Assembly (NCBI RefSeq): GCF_022965805.1
Contig: NC_133103.1
Coordinates: 33,513,281 to 33,577,280, forward strand
Reading direction: 5' to 3'
DNA: 64,000 bases
Source of the DNA: Primulina eburnea
Lineage: Eukaryota > Streptophyta > Magnoliopsida > Lamiales > Gesneriaceae
A model generated the notes under the pieces. That model did no database searches. It was given only the letters and a program-made list of their open reading frames with translations, and had not been told where the DNA came from. This document shows positions 36,079 to 48,321 of the stretch, piece by piece. How positions within the stretch are numbered: the stretch's first letter is position 1; each line of letters opens with the position of its first letter. Both the position numbers and the translations under genes were made by a program.

Positions 36079-39000
36079 TCATATGAATAGCTCGGGATGT
36101 TTCTGTCTCATATCAGACTCTGTTTCCCAAGTTGCTTCCTCGATGCCATGACGACTCCACTGAACCTTCACAAGCGGAATGGTCTTGATTCTAAGCTGTT
36201 TCTCCTTCCGATCAAGAATCTGTATCGGTCTTTCAACATAGCTCAGAGTCTGATCCAGCTCAGCTTCGTCAGGCTGAATGACATGAGAATCATCTGGCAT
36301 ATATCTGCGTAACATCGATACATGAAAAACGTCATGTATACCGGACAGTGAAGGAGGAAGAGCAAGTCTGTAAGCTCGGTCGCCAATCTTCTCAAGAATC
36401 TCATACGGACCGACGTATCTAGGAGACAACTTCCCTCGCTTGCCAAATCTGACAACGCCTCTGAAAGGTGAAATCTTCAAAAATACTCTGTCTCTCTGCT
36501 CAAACACTAACGGTCTACGTCTGACATTGGCGTACTTCGCTTGCCTATCTTGTGCCGTCTTCATTCGCTTCTGAATGATCTTCACTTTCTCGGTCATTTC
36601 ACGAATCATATCAGGTCCCAACTCTGGTACCTCGGAGATATCATCCCAGTACAACGAAGATCTGCACTTCTTTCCGTATAAAGCTTCGAACGGTGCCATC
36701 TCTATGCTCGTCTGATAGCTGTTGTTGTATGAAAACTCACACAACGGCAATGAATCTTGCCAACTAGTACTAAAGTCTAGTACTACAGCTCTCAGCATGT
36801 CCTCTAAAGTCTGGATATTCCGCTCTGACTGTCCGTCCGTCTGAGGATGATAAGCAGTGCTCAGGTGTAAAGTCGTACCCAAAGCCTGCTGCAAGCTGTG
36901 CCAAAAGTGAGAAGTAAATCGTGGATCACGATCTGATACGATCGACTTCGACACACCGTGCAATCTGACGACCTCTCTGACATACAACTCTGCCATCTGA
37001 TCGTGTCGATAGGTCATTCTGTACGGAATGAAACACGCTGATTTGGTCAGTCTGTCTATCACAACCCAAATCGCGTCACAGCCCCGCAAAGATCGAGGTA
37101 ACTTCGTCACGAAATCCATGGAAATGTGGTCCCATTTCCATTCAGGAACAGACAAACTCTGAAGTAAACCTCCGGGCTTCTTTCTTTCTGCCTTCACCTG
37201 CTGGCAATTCAAACATTTAGACACAAATTCTGCAATATCGGTATTCATTTGCTTCCACCAGAATTGTGTCTTCAAATCATTGTACATCTTCCTGCCACCA
37301 GGAAGAATGCTGAACCGACTACAGTGTGCCTCTGACATGATCTGTCATCTCAAATCTGAAACCTCTGGCACTACTATACGGTTATTCACATACAGAACAG
37401 AATCTCTAACCTGATACTATGATATATGACCAGCTCTGACCATATCAATCGATTTCTGAATACTCGGATCAGTTTTCTGCGCTTCTTTGATCCTCAAAAT
37501 CGAATCTGGCTCAATCTGAATTGCAGCAAGTCGCAACGGTCTACTCTCTGTATCAAATGTCAATCCCGATAAGCAACAATCCTCTACTAAATTCGATACA
37601 CCTACTGTCGATAAGGAAAGCGCACATACCTTTCGACTTAAGGCGTCTGCAGCTGCATTCGACTTCCCTGGATAGTACTTGATCTCGCAATAAAAATCTT
37701 TCAGCAGATCAAGCCATCGTCGCTGCCTCATATTCAACTCTGACTGAGAAAAGAGGTACTTCAGGCTCTTATGATCGGAATAGATCTCAAATTTCTCGCC
37801 ATACAGATAATGGCGCCAGATCTTGAGTGCAAAGACAATCGCCGCCAATTCAAGATCATGAATTGGATAACGGGTCTCGTGCGGCTTCAGCTGTCTAGAG
37901 GCATTTGCTATCACGTGCCCTCGCTGCATAAGAACACATCCTATCCCTCTGTGAGATACATCACAATATACAACGAACTCACCTGTACCTGAAGGAATCG
38001 TCAAGACAGGCGCACTAGTCAGCCTCTTCTTCAGCTCTACAAAACTAGCTTCACAATCTTCAGAGCACACAAATGGCATATTCTTCTGTGTCAATTGGGT
38101 GATAGGCTTCTCTATACTGGAGAAATCTCGTATAAAACGACGATAATACCCGGCTAGACCCATGAAACTGCGTATCTCAGGCACAGAAGTCGGTCTCGGC
38201 CAACTGATCACAGCCTCAACTTTACTCGGATCTACCGCAATACCCTCTCCAGATATAATATGCCCCAAAAAGACAACCTGTTTCAGCCAGAATTCGCACT
38301 TGGACAATTTAGCATACAACTGCTCATTTCTCAAAGTCTTCAATACAATTCTCAGATGACCTGCATGCTCAGTCAGACTCTTCGAATACACCAAAATATC
38401 ATCAATGAACACAATTACAAAATCATCTAAATATTTCTGAAAAATTCGGTTCATCAAACTCATAAAAACTGATGGCGCATTCGTCAAACCAAAAGGCATA
38501 ACCACAAACTCATAATGTCCGTACCTGGTTCGGAATGCAGTCTTCGGAATATCAACATCTCTAACTCTGAGCTGATGATACCCTGATCTCAAATCAATCT
38601 TCCAGTATACAGAAGATCCCTGTAACTGATCAAACAAATCGTCGATGCGAGGCAAAGGATACTTGTTCTTCACTGTTGCCTTGTTCAGCTGTCTGTAATC
38701 AATACATAATCGCATCGAACCATCTTTCCTTCTAACGAAAAGCACCGGAGCACCCCAAGGAGATACACTGGGTCTGATATATCCCTTGGACAGAAGATCT
38801 TCCAACTGCGCTTTCAATTCTTTCAGCTCTATCGGTGCCATCCTATACGGAGCTCTCGAGATAGGAACAGAACCAGTCATAAGATCTATGCTAAAATCAA
38901 CCTCTCGAACCGGAGGCAACCCTGGAATCTCATCTGGGAACACATCTGCAAACTCGCAAACCACTGGCAGATCTGCCAATGCTGGGCTCGACTTCAGTAG

Positions 39001-40596
39001 GTCTACTGAATATACGAGAAAGCCCTCTGCTCCTCTCTGAAGCAATCTACTCATAGTCAGAGCAGATACTAAGGGAATCCGAGATCTGGAACCCTTGCCG
39101 TAGAATTTCCACTCATCTGTCATTTCGGGTCTGAATCTGACAATCTTGTGGAAACAATCTACAGTGGCCCTGTACTTGGTCAACATGTCTATACCAACTA
39201 TACAATCAAAATCAGCTAAACCAAGTACTACACAATCAAGATCGATCTCATGCCCCTCAAACTGAAGCATACAGTGTCTAATAGTAGTCACAGATATCAA
39301 ACCACTTCCCAACGGAGAAGCTATAGACACTACCGTCGACAACGACTCAACAGGCAATGAATGTCTCAATGCAAAATGTTCAGAGATGAATGTATGTGAT
39401 GCACCTGTGTCTATCAACACATATGCAGGATAACCACAAAGGAAACAGTTACCTGCAATGACGTCATCTGGTGCCTCCTGCGCCTGCTCCTCTGTCAGCG
39501 CAAACACCCTTGCCTGCTGTCTCGGAGGTTGACTCACTGTCTGACTACCTCCTGGTCTCTGCTGGGTCTGTGTGGATGGTGGCTGAAAGGAGTGTACAGA
39601 GGATGCCTGTCTCTCCATCTGTGGCACTGGTGCTGATGACCTTGTGCTCTGGAATCGTTGTGCACCTCTCTGGGAACAAACTCTGGCGAAGTGTCCCTGT
39701 TGCCTACAGATGTTGCAACGTCCCATACCTCCTTGACACTGCTCCGTGGCATGTCGCCCTCCGCACGAACTGCAATACACGCCACTGTAATCTGACCCCT
39801 GACCTCTCTGTCGAGATCCACTCGAACTCGATGAACTGCTCCTGGATTTCTTAAATTGCTTGCCCTTAGCCTTCAGAAATTCCTTCTTGCCACTACCACT
39901 AGATCCACTATCGAAGCGAGGAGGAGGTGGTGGAAACTGAGTGGTAGGCTGTGGCTGTCTCTGCCCCTGAACACTGTAAGAAGCGCCTCGCTGCCTGATC
40001 AAGCCAGCCTCTGCTCCCTTAGCTCTGTTCAGTGCCTCTGAAAAAGTATTAGGCCGCCCCGTGTTCACCAAAGTAAAAACATCTGGGTTCAGCCCATTGA
40101 TGAACTGATCGGCCACTGCCTCGTCGTTCCCTGCTACATGAGGTGCAAATCATAGCAATGCAGAAAATTTAGCCACATACTCCTCGATGTTCCATTGTCC
40201 CTGTCTCAGATTCGCAAATTCAGCTCCTTTATCTTTTCGGTAGGAGACGGGGAAAAAGCGCTGCTAGAACTCATCCTTGAAGACTTTCCACGTGATATCA
40301 ATGCCTCGGTGCTCCAAGGCTCTCTTTGTAGTCAACCACCAACTCTTGGCAACCTCTTGCATCTGATGCCCTATCAATTTCACACGTCGCTCATCAGTAT
40401 ACGCCAAAGACTCAAAAAACATCTCGATATCATCAAGCCAGCTCTCGCACTCTACTGCACTCTCTGTGCCCTTTAGGGTAGGCGGATGGAAAGACTGAAA
40501 TCTTTTCAATAAGGTCTCCATCGGCGTAGCGGTAACATCCATCTGTGCACCGGATGTACTACCCTGCTCTGGCTGTGGTATACGTCTAGGCGGCAT
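36079..40596 (-). pseudogene. I gag-pol polyprotein, one frame with four stops
   Basis: From the ATG at 40596 (MPPRRIPQP) to the stop at 36079, a single frame of 1505 codons. Order: gag capsid; Ser-rich linker; [18 protein letters not shown]; protease [12 protein letters not shown] with [10 protein letters not shown]; RNase H ([10 protein letters not shown]); integrase with Asp (SMDF), Asp (VSDRD), Glu (SERNIQTLE); GPY/F module; chromodomain (VKVQWSRHGIEEATWE). Stops: TAG 40264-40266 and TGA 40150-40152 in gag, TAG 37417-37419 and TGA 37345-37347 between RNase H and integrase. The second zinc His of integrase is Leu (SILPGG versus SIHPGG). It is probably inactive as it stands, but is the best template here for the family. 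Confidence 0.94.
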
Positions 40597-40856
40597 AAAT
40601 CTGATTATCAAACTGATTAGTACATAATCAATATCATCTGTCTCAGCCCTCCTCTGATCATAGACTCTGATCGAGAATCGGTTCTGATTCAGGCTTGACA
40701 AGTATATGCTGTAAATAAATTCAGATACGATACAACATATAATAGGGAAAGCAGTAAATCATGCTAGCATCTCAAAAGCAAGGAAGATGACTCGATCTAC
40801 CCCGCTCATTCTATTCTATCTCAGTCTACAGAACCTACAGCTCTGATACCACCTGT
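40597..40856 (-). promoter_or_regulatory. I leader and primer-binding site
   Basis: On the minus strand GGTGGTATCAGAGC (about 40853-40840) follows the 5' LTR end; it matches initiator tRNA-Met. The remaining leader has no gene. Confidence 0.85.
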
Positions 40857-42597
40857 TGTGGGGACCCGGGCTCTAACTCAATTCTTTTTGGGATTTATTG
40901 GATCTTTGCTCGAAAATGTGGGTCAAAATCTTGCTTTTAACATTAACTCAAATGTGTAACCAAAACATGACATATTTTTATAATAATAAAACAACATCAG
41001 GTACATACAAGTCTGTTTCGTACAATCATACACTAGTGTTTAAAAATTTTCAGTACACGTCTAGTACAACAACTAGTAAGCTGCACGCCCGAGATCTCCA
41101 CGCTATCAACAATCTCTCATCTTCCTCGTGACCAAATCCTGCCCCACCTATTGCCATGCACACATACAGACACGACAACAGCCGGATAACTCCGGTGAGA
41201 ACATATCCCAGTATAAAACATGGATGCATGCAATGTAATAATCATGTACAAAAGCATAGCATATATCAAGTAACATGAATGCAAATCTAAACATTTAGAA
41301 GAATACAAATCTAATATTCAACATTTAAATCTTGACTCGACTCATTTCTAATCTAGGGATCCCGGTGTGAATAAGATGGTCTGTCACCTACCCAACCACT
41401 CGGGGTGACGGTACGTCTTATTCCTAGACTTCGGTCAACTCTGTATCGAGGGTCTACACATAGAGCAAATCTACTCCTATGCGTCGATACACTGAAACGT
41501 CTAGTTTTGGCCAACCTGCCAATATCTCCTATCTCAGGACTCGAATATAAATCAATAAACAAGACATTACATAATCAATGGAACAACAATCTAGTAAGTG
41601 ATTTAGGGAAACTCGTATCAAATCTGAATCGAGTTGTGCAATCCCGTGACCACATGAATTATACCTTTCTTGTCGCACAGTCTGTGTCGAACCGAAATCT
41701 CGAATACCAAGTAGCCAATACAAATCTGAAATGGCAATATAGAGAGGTACAATATCATTCTCTAACTCAAGCAACACATAATCCAATCAATAATAACTCT
41801 TTGTACAAATTGACGGCATAACGACGTAATTCTTCGATACTGGCCAATTCACAACTCACATATCAATACCATAATCTCATCAACATCATCATATGAATGA
41901 CATAATCTTCTCAAACTCTGAAAATCTATATACTCTTCAATAATACATGCTCAAAATTCGAAATAGCATCATATGGTATCCGAAAATCGTTCTGGTCGCA
42001 TTTCTATAGTGTGCAACATATCAAGAACACCTTTCACAAATCAAATCATAATTTCCCCAACATCTAAAATATGAAACTTACATCCTTGAATAGCTCTTGT
42101 TGCAAGGATCACAAATCCGGGCTCGGAATTAAAATCGGATTTCAAAATCTTGCGAAAATCTAAATTCTAATATGAAGAAGCTTGAAGGAAAGAAAGCTTG
42201 CTCGCGGTTCTTGCATGCTGAAAGTGGAGAAGAATGAGGTGTCATTTCAAAGTATATATATATCATGCCAAGTGTCAACACGAAATTCAAAGGTGGCATT
42301 TCGCATGCAACACCGCGGGTGCGGTCACCCCAGCACCGCGGGTGCGCTATCCTTTCGGCTGCCCTTCCATTTTCCGGAATGCTCAGACCGCGGGTGCGGT
42401 CATTGCAGGACCGCGGGTGCGGTCTTGCTTCGCACAATTCCACCCAATTTTCTCTCAATGCACCGCGGGTGCGGTCCTTCCTGTACCGCGGGTGCGGTGT
42501 GGCTTCGGCCCAGCTTCACAATTCTGATTTAATTTTCATGCATTCTTACCTTTACAAGTTTAACATCAATGCCAGTTAATAATTCTCGAGCCTTACA
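40857..42597 (-). repeat. I 5' LTR (1741 bp)
   Basis: Nearly identical to the 3' LTR; the main difference is the loss of about 20 bases near 42070. It ends at 42597, followed by the TSD TTATT. Confidence 0.93.
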
Positions 42598-43848
42598 TTA
42601 TTGTATACAGAAATTATTCAGATATGAATCCTGCTTGAAACAGATTGCATTCAGAATATGCGATACCTGCAGTTAGTATACCGATTGATTCTGATGCAGT
42701 TGAGATTGTGATCAGTGACTGATAAGATACTGATATCAGAAAGATCAGAAATTTCAGAAATGTCAGAATTGTCAGAAATGTATTTTGTCTGATTTGGCAG
42801 ATTATCTTATTCGACTGTTGCATTATATCTGCTGAATATTGTTATTGTTCTAAATCAATATTTGAGACATCTTATATTGTTTTGGGGGCATATTTTATTT
42901 GCAGATGGGATATAACAGTTGATTAGACTGACATGAAGATGTTTACCAGAAATCATTGTATTATGAGTTCACTGAACTCACTAGATCTGTATAGGATATT
43001 TATATTTCGTCTCTGATGTAATATTACTGTGTTTTGAATCCGTATATGCTGCAGATTATTGTGAACCAGTGAGAGTATATACAGTTCCAACCGAATCGGA
43101 GTTAAATTCGAGAGTTCCAGCAGTTCAGAATGTGATCAGAATGTAACAGATATGTGATTGTGTATTTTGTATGAGACTGATTATCTTGTGATGTCAGATG
43201 TGTCAGAATTGTACAGCAAAGCTTGCTATAGATAGTCAGAGCCGAATACCAGGTAGGTATATTTTCTTTCATTTATGTTATTAACTGATTTGGTTGTATC
43301 AAATAGTTCGAATCTGAAATCACAGATAGGGTCAGAAATGTACCGTAGTGGATTCAGTTTTCAATTTTATGATTGAGAATGTATGGCATTCGAACAGATA
43401 GAGTTGATATAGATAGATTAGATCAGCTATGACAGAATTTGTATTGAAATGTTGACATAAATTGTATTGATATGTCTGAATCGCTAACAGAAAAGACAGA
43501 AAGATAGAAATCAGAAGATTTATTACAGAAATTGTATAGTTCTGACGAGAAATGGGGAGTATAATTCGATGAATTTCATAATGAGATTACTTCAATACTT
43601 TCCAGATATGATATGATATGATTATGATTGACAGATTGTTCAATCTATATTTATTAGTTTGTACCAGATAACGTACAAACATGACCAACTGACACAGATC
43701 GATGTTAGAAAGTGGTCAGAAAGATCAGAATGCCACAGTAGATTATATCAAATTGTGACTTTTGATTGATTTGGTACTTGTAATAGAGTATATCATGAGC
43801 TTTCTCTTAGATTGTTTTACAGATTGACAGACAGTCAGAATGTACTAG
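42598..43848 (+). pseudogene. E eroded internal region, middle part
   Basis: Continues E after I. It aligns by eye with A from about 12490 (TTGTATACAGAAATTA) to about 13660. AT-rich, no reading frame and no recognisable domain. ACTAG at 43844-43848 is the left TSD of J. Confidence 0.7.
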
Positions 43849-43933
43849 TGTTAGGATCGGTTATTGACTAAGGAGTGTTTAGAAGGGGGGGGGGGGGGGG
43901 GGGTTGAATAAACACTTCTAGAAATTTAAACGC
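43849..43933 (-). repeat. J third LTR, 85-bp stub with 20-G run
   Basis: Same end as the other J LTRs (TGTTAGGATCGGTTATTGAC on the plus strand). It breaks at AAATTTAAA, where it joins gag sequence. It contains 20 consecutive G (43885-43904); the other copies have 13 and 10. Confidence 0.9.
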
Positions 43934-44502
43934 TACTTCTTTATTTGTATACACTTTTCCAAGTGCATTTAGTTCGTTGATGATACAGCTTGTTCTTTCA
44001 TCATACTCATCCATTGTTTCTCCCATCTTCATTCTGATGTTGTCGAACTTCTGCATAGCAACTGAAAGTTTGTTTTCTTTTGTTTGATCATTTCCTTCGC
44101 AAAGTTGAATTAACTTCTCCCAAATTTCTTTGGCGGTTTTGCACATTTTGATCTTACTGAACGTTACTTTGTCCAGTGTCTTATACAATATGTCTTTTGC
44201 AACGTTGTCTAGATTTGCCTTTCTTTTGTCCTCTGTAGTCCACTCATCTTGAGGCTTTTAAATTCGGTGAGGTGCCCCTTCAGTAATAGCAACAGTTGTG
44301 TTTGCTTTCAAAATTTTCATGGGTCCGTCAGTTATGACGTACCACATGTCATCGTCTTGTGCAGCTAGATGAGCCTGCATTCTGATTTTCCAATCATCAA
44401 AATCTTCCCTGGAGAACATTGGAATCTTATTGAATGAAGACATAGTGATTAGATTGAAGATAGATAACTCTTTGACAGGATATGCCTCGCTCTGATACCA
44501 CT
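43934..44502 (-). pseudogene. J second gag start, truncated
   Basis: A near-identical copy of the first 170 codons or so of J gag plus its leader and primer-binding site. It starts at ATG 44443, has a TAA at 44258-44260, and is cut after GKVYTNKEVA, where it joins the LTR stub. The duplicate shows that a second internal region once stood here and was mostly lost. Confidence 0.9.
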
Positions 44503-45421
44503 TGTTAGGATCGGTTATTGACTAAGGAGTGTTTAGAAGGGGGGGGGGGGGTTGAATAAACACTTCTAGAAATTTAAATGTTTTTCGAAAAAGGTAGTTC
44601 AGTTTTGTTACAAACTGAACTGAGTATCCCGTCTGCCAATTATCAATCAGTTAAACTGAATAAGCAGTTGCGGAAAATAAACTGATTGAAAGATAGAATA
44701 TCTAACTGGAAGTAAAAAGCTGAAGTAAAGACAACACAATATGTTTTTGGATGTTCGGAGAATTGAATAACTCCTACGTCACCCCTTCTATCACAAGGAT
44801 AGGATATTCACTAAAAGACTTTGATCGAGTACAACGCTTGTACAGACCCACTTCAGTTAGGACTTATCTATTGCCTGAACTGAAACTCTTAGTATAATAC
44901 AATGATCTCTGTAAGTAACTGAACTTAGCACTTATCGAGTTATCAATATTTCACAGAGCAGAGATTTTTAACAGAGTAATGGCAAGTTTGAGATTGGTCA
45001 ATCGTCTATTTTGTCAACTGCTCTTTAGTCATATTTATAGACTTATCTTTCAACAGTAATTTTGAATTCTCGTATTCGTTGATTGCCTCCTTATCATTTC
45101 TTGGACAGAGTTCTTGATTGCCGCTTCATCATTTATTGTAAGACGGCGTATTAATCTCAATAGCCGAAATACGTTTTTCTATGCAGTGCGGCTTTCCACA
45201 TTCAGTTGCTGTCTGATATGTCTTTTTGTCTGTTGAATGATCTTTCCCGAGGTATCATCAGTTGAGAAGCTTTAATGTTTTCGGCTGAATGTTTTAACTG
45301 ATCAGTTCTCAACTGATCAGTTTGTGTCAACTGATTTTAGTTGAATGTTCAGCTGCCGAATATGCTTTCATGTATTAGTTGATTTTATGTTTTGTCAAAC
45401 TCCAGAATTTAGTTTCCAACA
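44503..45421 (-). repeat. J middle LTR (919 bp)
   Basis: Starts TGTTGGAAACTAAATTC at 45421 on the minus strand and ends at 44503. Compared with 50850-51819 it lacks about 54 bases after ATATTTCACAG (near 44957) and has a longer G run (44539-44551, 13 G). Confidence 0.92.
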
Positions 45422-45632
45422 ATTTCCCCCTTTATGGTGTTTGACAAAACCAAGAGATTTAACTCAGCTCTTTGTTGATAATCGATTACGCAACTGAATC
45501 ATAGAATATTTGGATTTCTTGTAGAATTCTGAGAAACTGGTATCAGTTGAAAATAATAGCTTGATTAATTCTTCTTCTAATTCTTTATCATAACTGAATC
45601 ATAAAATAACTGGTCAAATGATATCAGTTTCT

Positions 45633-46232
45633 TCAGCTGCTTTCCCCCTTTTTGTCAAATACATCCATCTTGTCAGATAGCTTGCGAACGTGAGAAGAGA
45701 GGACCGTGACAGATGATGACATATTTTCAATAGCAGTAGTCATTGTGACTTGCAGTAGTTCAATTTTCCGAGACACAAGCGATTCCACATTGTTGACGCG
45801 TTGGTTAATCAATTCTTGAGTTGCAGTCAGACTGAACATGATACCTCTATTTTTCTGAATATCACCAACTGCAAAAGAGAGAGCAGTAACAGTAGATTGA
45901 ATATCCTTCAGTCTTTTCAAGGATTCCTGATTTTCTTCCAATTTCAGACTGTGCGAAAGTTGTGTATTTTGAATTTTGGAAATGGCAGTAATGATTTGAT
46001 TCATGCTGTCCTGCATATGTTGGACTTCTTCAAAAATGAGATCAAAATCTGCTGAATATGGAGGATTGGATTGGCGAGAAGTGCTTGCATTACCCTTATC
46101 TAGTTCACAAACGATCAAGGCTTGATAAGTTGAAACTATTTCAGTAACATTTCGAACTGAAATCATTAGCAGGGATTTCTGCTTGATCCTGAGATTGTGA
46201 GGAAGGATTTTGTTCAGTTGATGATGGCACAA
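45633..46232 (-). CDS. J coiled-coil ORF (199 aa), probably the end of the accessory protein
   Basis: A frame overlapping the end of the 726-aa ORF by about 90 bases. It encodes a helical, coiled-coil-like protein: heptad-like stretches such as LSHSLKLEENQESLKRLKDI and ESLVSRKIELLQVTMTTAIENM, ending DKKGESS. No known domain is recognised. Because the two frames join end to start, I suspect one original protein split by a frameshift near 46150-46230. It could also be a separate overlapping gene. The polypurine tract follows about 200 bases later. Confidence 0.55.
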   Translation of the reverse strand: MCHHQLNKILPHNLRIKQKSLLMISVRNVTEIVSTYQALIVCELDKGNASTSRQSNPPYSADFDLIFEEVQHMQDSMNQIITAISKIQNTQLSHSLKLEENQESLKRLKDIQSTVTALSFAVGDIQKNRGIMFSLTATQELINQRVNNVESLVSRKIELLQVTMTTAIENMSSSVTVLSSHVRKLSDKMDVFDKKGESS

Positions 46233-48321
46233 CCTGAACTGATGTTTCTAGGGAATGATCGATTGAGTCATCTGGCATTTCTGTTGGTATAACCTGATCA
46301 ACAGATTGATCTGGTGGAACAATTTCCTCTGAAGGAATAGTGACCTCTGGATGGGTTTGATCAACAGAATGATCTACTTTATCATTAACTGGTTCACTAA
46401 GGTTGGATTCTTCTACCACGGCTTGAATTACTTCATCAATATGAGCGAAAGTCAGCTCAGCTTCAGTATATAGTTGTTGTTCAATAGGTGGTGAAGAAAG
46501 CTTATCAGAAATTGGCTCTTCAGTTGGAACAAGAACTAAAGCTGATGATGGTTCTGTAGTGTTAGAGGGTGCTTCTTCAACTAGTTCCACATCATCATCT
46601 GAATCTTCTTGGTAGACTACTAGCTCTTGATCCAATTCCCAAAATTTGATTAGAGAAAGTAGCCCTATAAGGTCAGTGTCAAGCTGAGTAACTACAGCTT
46701 GATCAGCATATGCAGTAGGACCAGTTGGCAAGTAATTGTTTTTAAGCTTAGCGACAAATTGAGCCAACTTCTTCGCTCTCATCTGATCAAAGAAATAACT
46801 TTTCCTCTCTAAGGCTTGAGCAATAGAGGCAGCTTTGACAGTTCGAAGAACAAAGGCCTCCAGCTTGATGAATTTTCGGAGCTCGGACTTTTCCTTCAGT
46901 TGCTTGGCAAAAACCTCAGTACGATAGCCTACCCAAGCATCATAGGACTTAGTTTTTGCAGCAGCAAAACTATTCACCTTTCCCCATACAAGAACAATAT
47001 GAGTCTGAATCGGGTTGGAAGGTCTGGGTTCTTCAATCAATTTCCCTTTCCCTTTATCAGTACTCATGATATGAGGAATTTCCAGTCGAGTTCGAGTTGA
47101 TTTAATTTGTTCTACAAATTTTATTCCTTTGGGTCTGGCAGGTGCTACACCAATTGGTCGAGGTATTTGAGTAACAGGAGCCTGGGTCCTAACTGATTTC
47201 TTTATGGTACTTACTGAATCAGCTTGTGGGATAATCTGTAGAGGAACTGCTTCTAAAGGCTGCTGATCAGTAAAGGAAATCATTTTGTCAGTAGAAATGG
47301 ATACCTCAGAAGTAGTTTTAACCCTTTGAGTTCTTGGCTTTTTCGCAATTTGAGGTGATGATGTCTTTTCTGACTCTGATGGACTCAAAATCAACTTCCT
47401 TTTGGCAGCCTTTAGTTGAGCTAACGTTTTGGTTTTCTTGACTGATTTGGTAGTCGCCTGATCAATTCCAATCTCCTTCTTAATCTTGACGAATTTGGCA
47501 GGAGAAATGTCTAGGTTGATTTTTGGTGGCATAGTGTTCTTTGCATTGAACACCTTGAATTTCGATAATCTTTCAGAATCAGCATCCACTAAACCTTTTA
47601 CTTTCAAAAGATAACTGATTTGTATGGCAAAACCCTTGGATTGTTTTGACGACAAAAACATATTCTTCAGTATGTTGAAGATGAGTCGTTTCCAGTTGAA
47701 TTTTTTATCAGTCATAATAGTAGTAATCGCTTGAAACTTTTCCAATGTAAGTGCAGCAAATGATCCTGCTTTTGCTAAGAGTCCTTTAGCAATTATATCA
47801 GCAAGCAACTGAATTTCATGTTTCAGTTCCTTCTTAGGATCGGAAACTTTAATTTTCCGTCCATCAGCAGATAAAAGGATTTGCATTTCATCAATATCAG
47901 ATGCTTTGACATCCGAAAGTTGTGCTAATCCGTCACAAGGTAAAAATAATTCCCCAAAAGAATCTTCAGATATAGTCAGCAACTGATCATTAACAGTAGA
48001 ATTTATGATACCTTCTGAGTCAACTTTGCCAGAGGAATAGAAATCTTGAAGTTCTTTTTGATAAATATCCTGCGATGATTGTCCCAGAAATGTTCTCAGA
48101 CCAGCATTATCGAGTTTTTGAAACACCTTTTTGACCTCATCATCTCCGAAAGATAAAACGGATCCAAAATTGATTGTCATAGCATTAAGCATGTAAGCGG
48201 GAATCTGAGTCGTCATTTTGTACTGGGTGATTTGCTGAAAGAGAAATTTAGGGAAGATATTTGTTCTTACTTTCGGCAGTTTGTGAATAATCAAAAAGTA
48301 GAACTGAAATGAAGCGGGCAA
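46141..48321 (-). CDS. J accessory ORF (726 aa), function unknown
   Basis: One open frame from 48321 to 46141; the true start may be the internal Met of MTTQIPAYMLNAM. The first 250 residues look globular (INFGSVLSF, KKVFQKLDNAGLRTFLGQSS, LLADIIAKGLLAKAGSFAAL, FNWKRLIFNILKNMF). I connect them, from memory and with modest confidence, to the plant transposon protein domain often found in such copia-like elements. Then comes a Lys/Ser/Pro-rich basic part (KKTKTLAQLKAAKRK, KKPRTQRVK), and after about residue 530 an acidic, Pro/Glu-rich tail with many SVDQ-like repeats. No signal peptide or clear membrane segment supports an envelope role. It lies where pol or an env-like gene would be expected. 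The length without stops suggests recent activity. Confidence 0.7.
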   Translation of the reverse strand: MPASFQFYFLIIHKLPKVRTNIFPKFLFQQITQYKMTTQIPAYMLNAMTINFGSVLSFGDDEVKKVFQKLDNAGLRTFLGQSSQDIYQKELQDFYSSGKVDSEGIINSTVNDQLLTISEDSFGELFLPCDGLAQLSDVKASDIDEMQILLSADGRKIKVSDPKKELKHEIQLLADIIAKGLLAKAGSFAALTLEKFQAITTIMTDKKFNWKRLIFNILKNMFLSSKQSKGFAIQISYLLKVKGLVDADSERLSKFKVFNAKNTMPPKINLDISPAKFVKIKKEIGIDQATTKSVKKTKTLAQLKAAKRKLILSPSESEKTSSPQIAKKPRTQRVKTTSEVSISTDKMISFTDQQPLEAVPLQIIPQADSVSTIKKSVRTQAPVTQIPRPIGVAPARPKGIKFVEQIKSTRTRLEIPHIMSTDKGKGKLIEEPRPSNPIQTHIVLVWGKVNSFAAAKTKSYDAWVGYRTEVFAKQLKEKSELRKFIKLEAFVLRTVKAASIAQALERKSYFFDQMRAKKLAQFVAKLKNNYLPTGPTAYADQAVVTQLDTDLIGLLSLIKFWELDQELVVYQEDSDDDVELVEEAPSNTTEPSSALVLVPTEEPISDKLSSPPIEQQLYTEAELTFAHIDEVIQAVVEESNLSEPVNDKVDHSVDQTHPEVTIPSEEIVPPDQSVDQVIPTEMPDDSIDHSLETSVQVVPSSTEQNPSSQSQDQAEIPANDFSSKCY

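Larger units (their letters stand above)
34216..42597 (-). mobile_element. Element I: nearly intact Ty3/gypsy chromovirus inside E
   Basis: 3' LTR 34216-35976, internal 35977-40856, 5' LTR 40857-42597, TSD TTATT at 34211-34215 and 42598-42602. One gag-pol frame of 1505 codons is interrupted only by four stops and no frameshift. The LTRs are almost identical apart from a gap of about 20 bp near 42070, so insertion is recent. Confidence 0.95.

Noticed and set aside
46141..48321. Envelope-like protein in J
   Set aside because: No signal peptide, no clear membrane segment and no furin-like site; the tail is acidic and low complexity.
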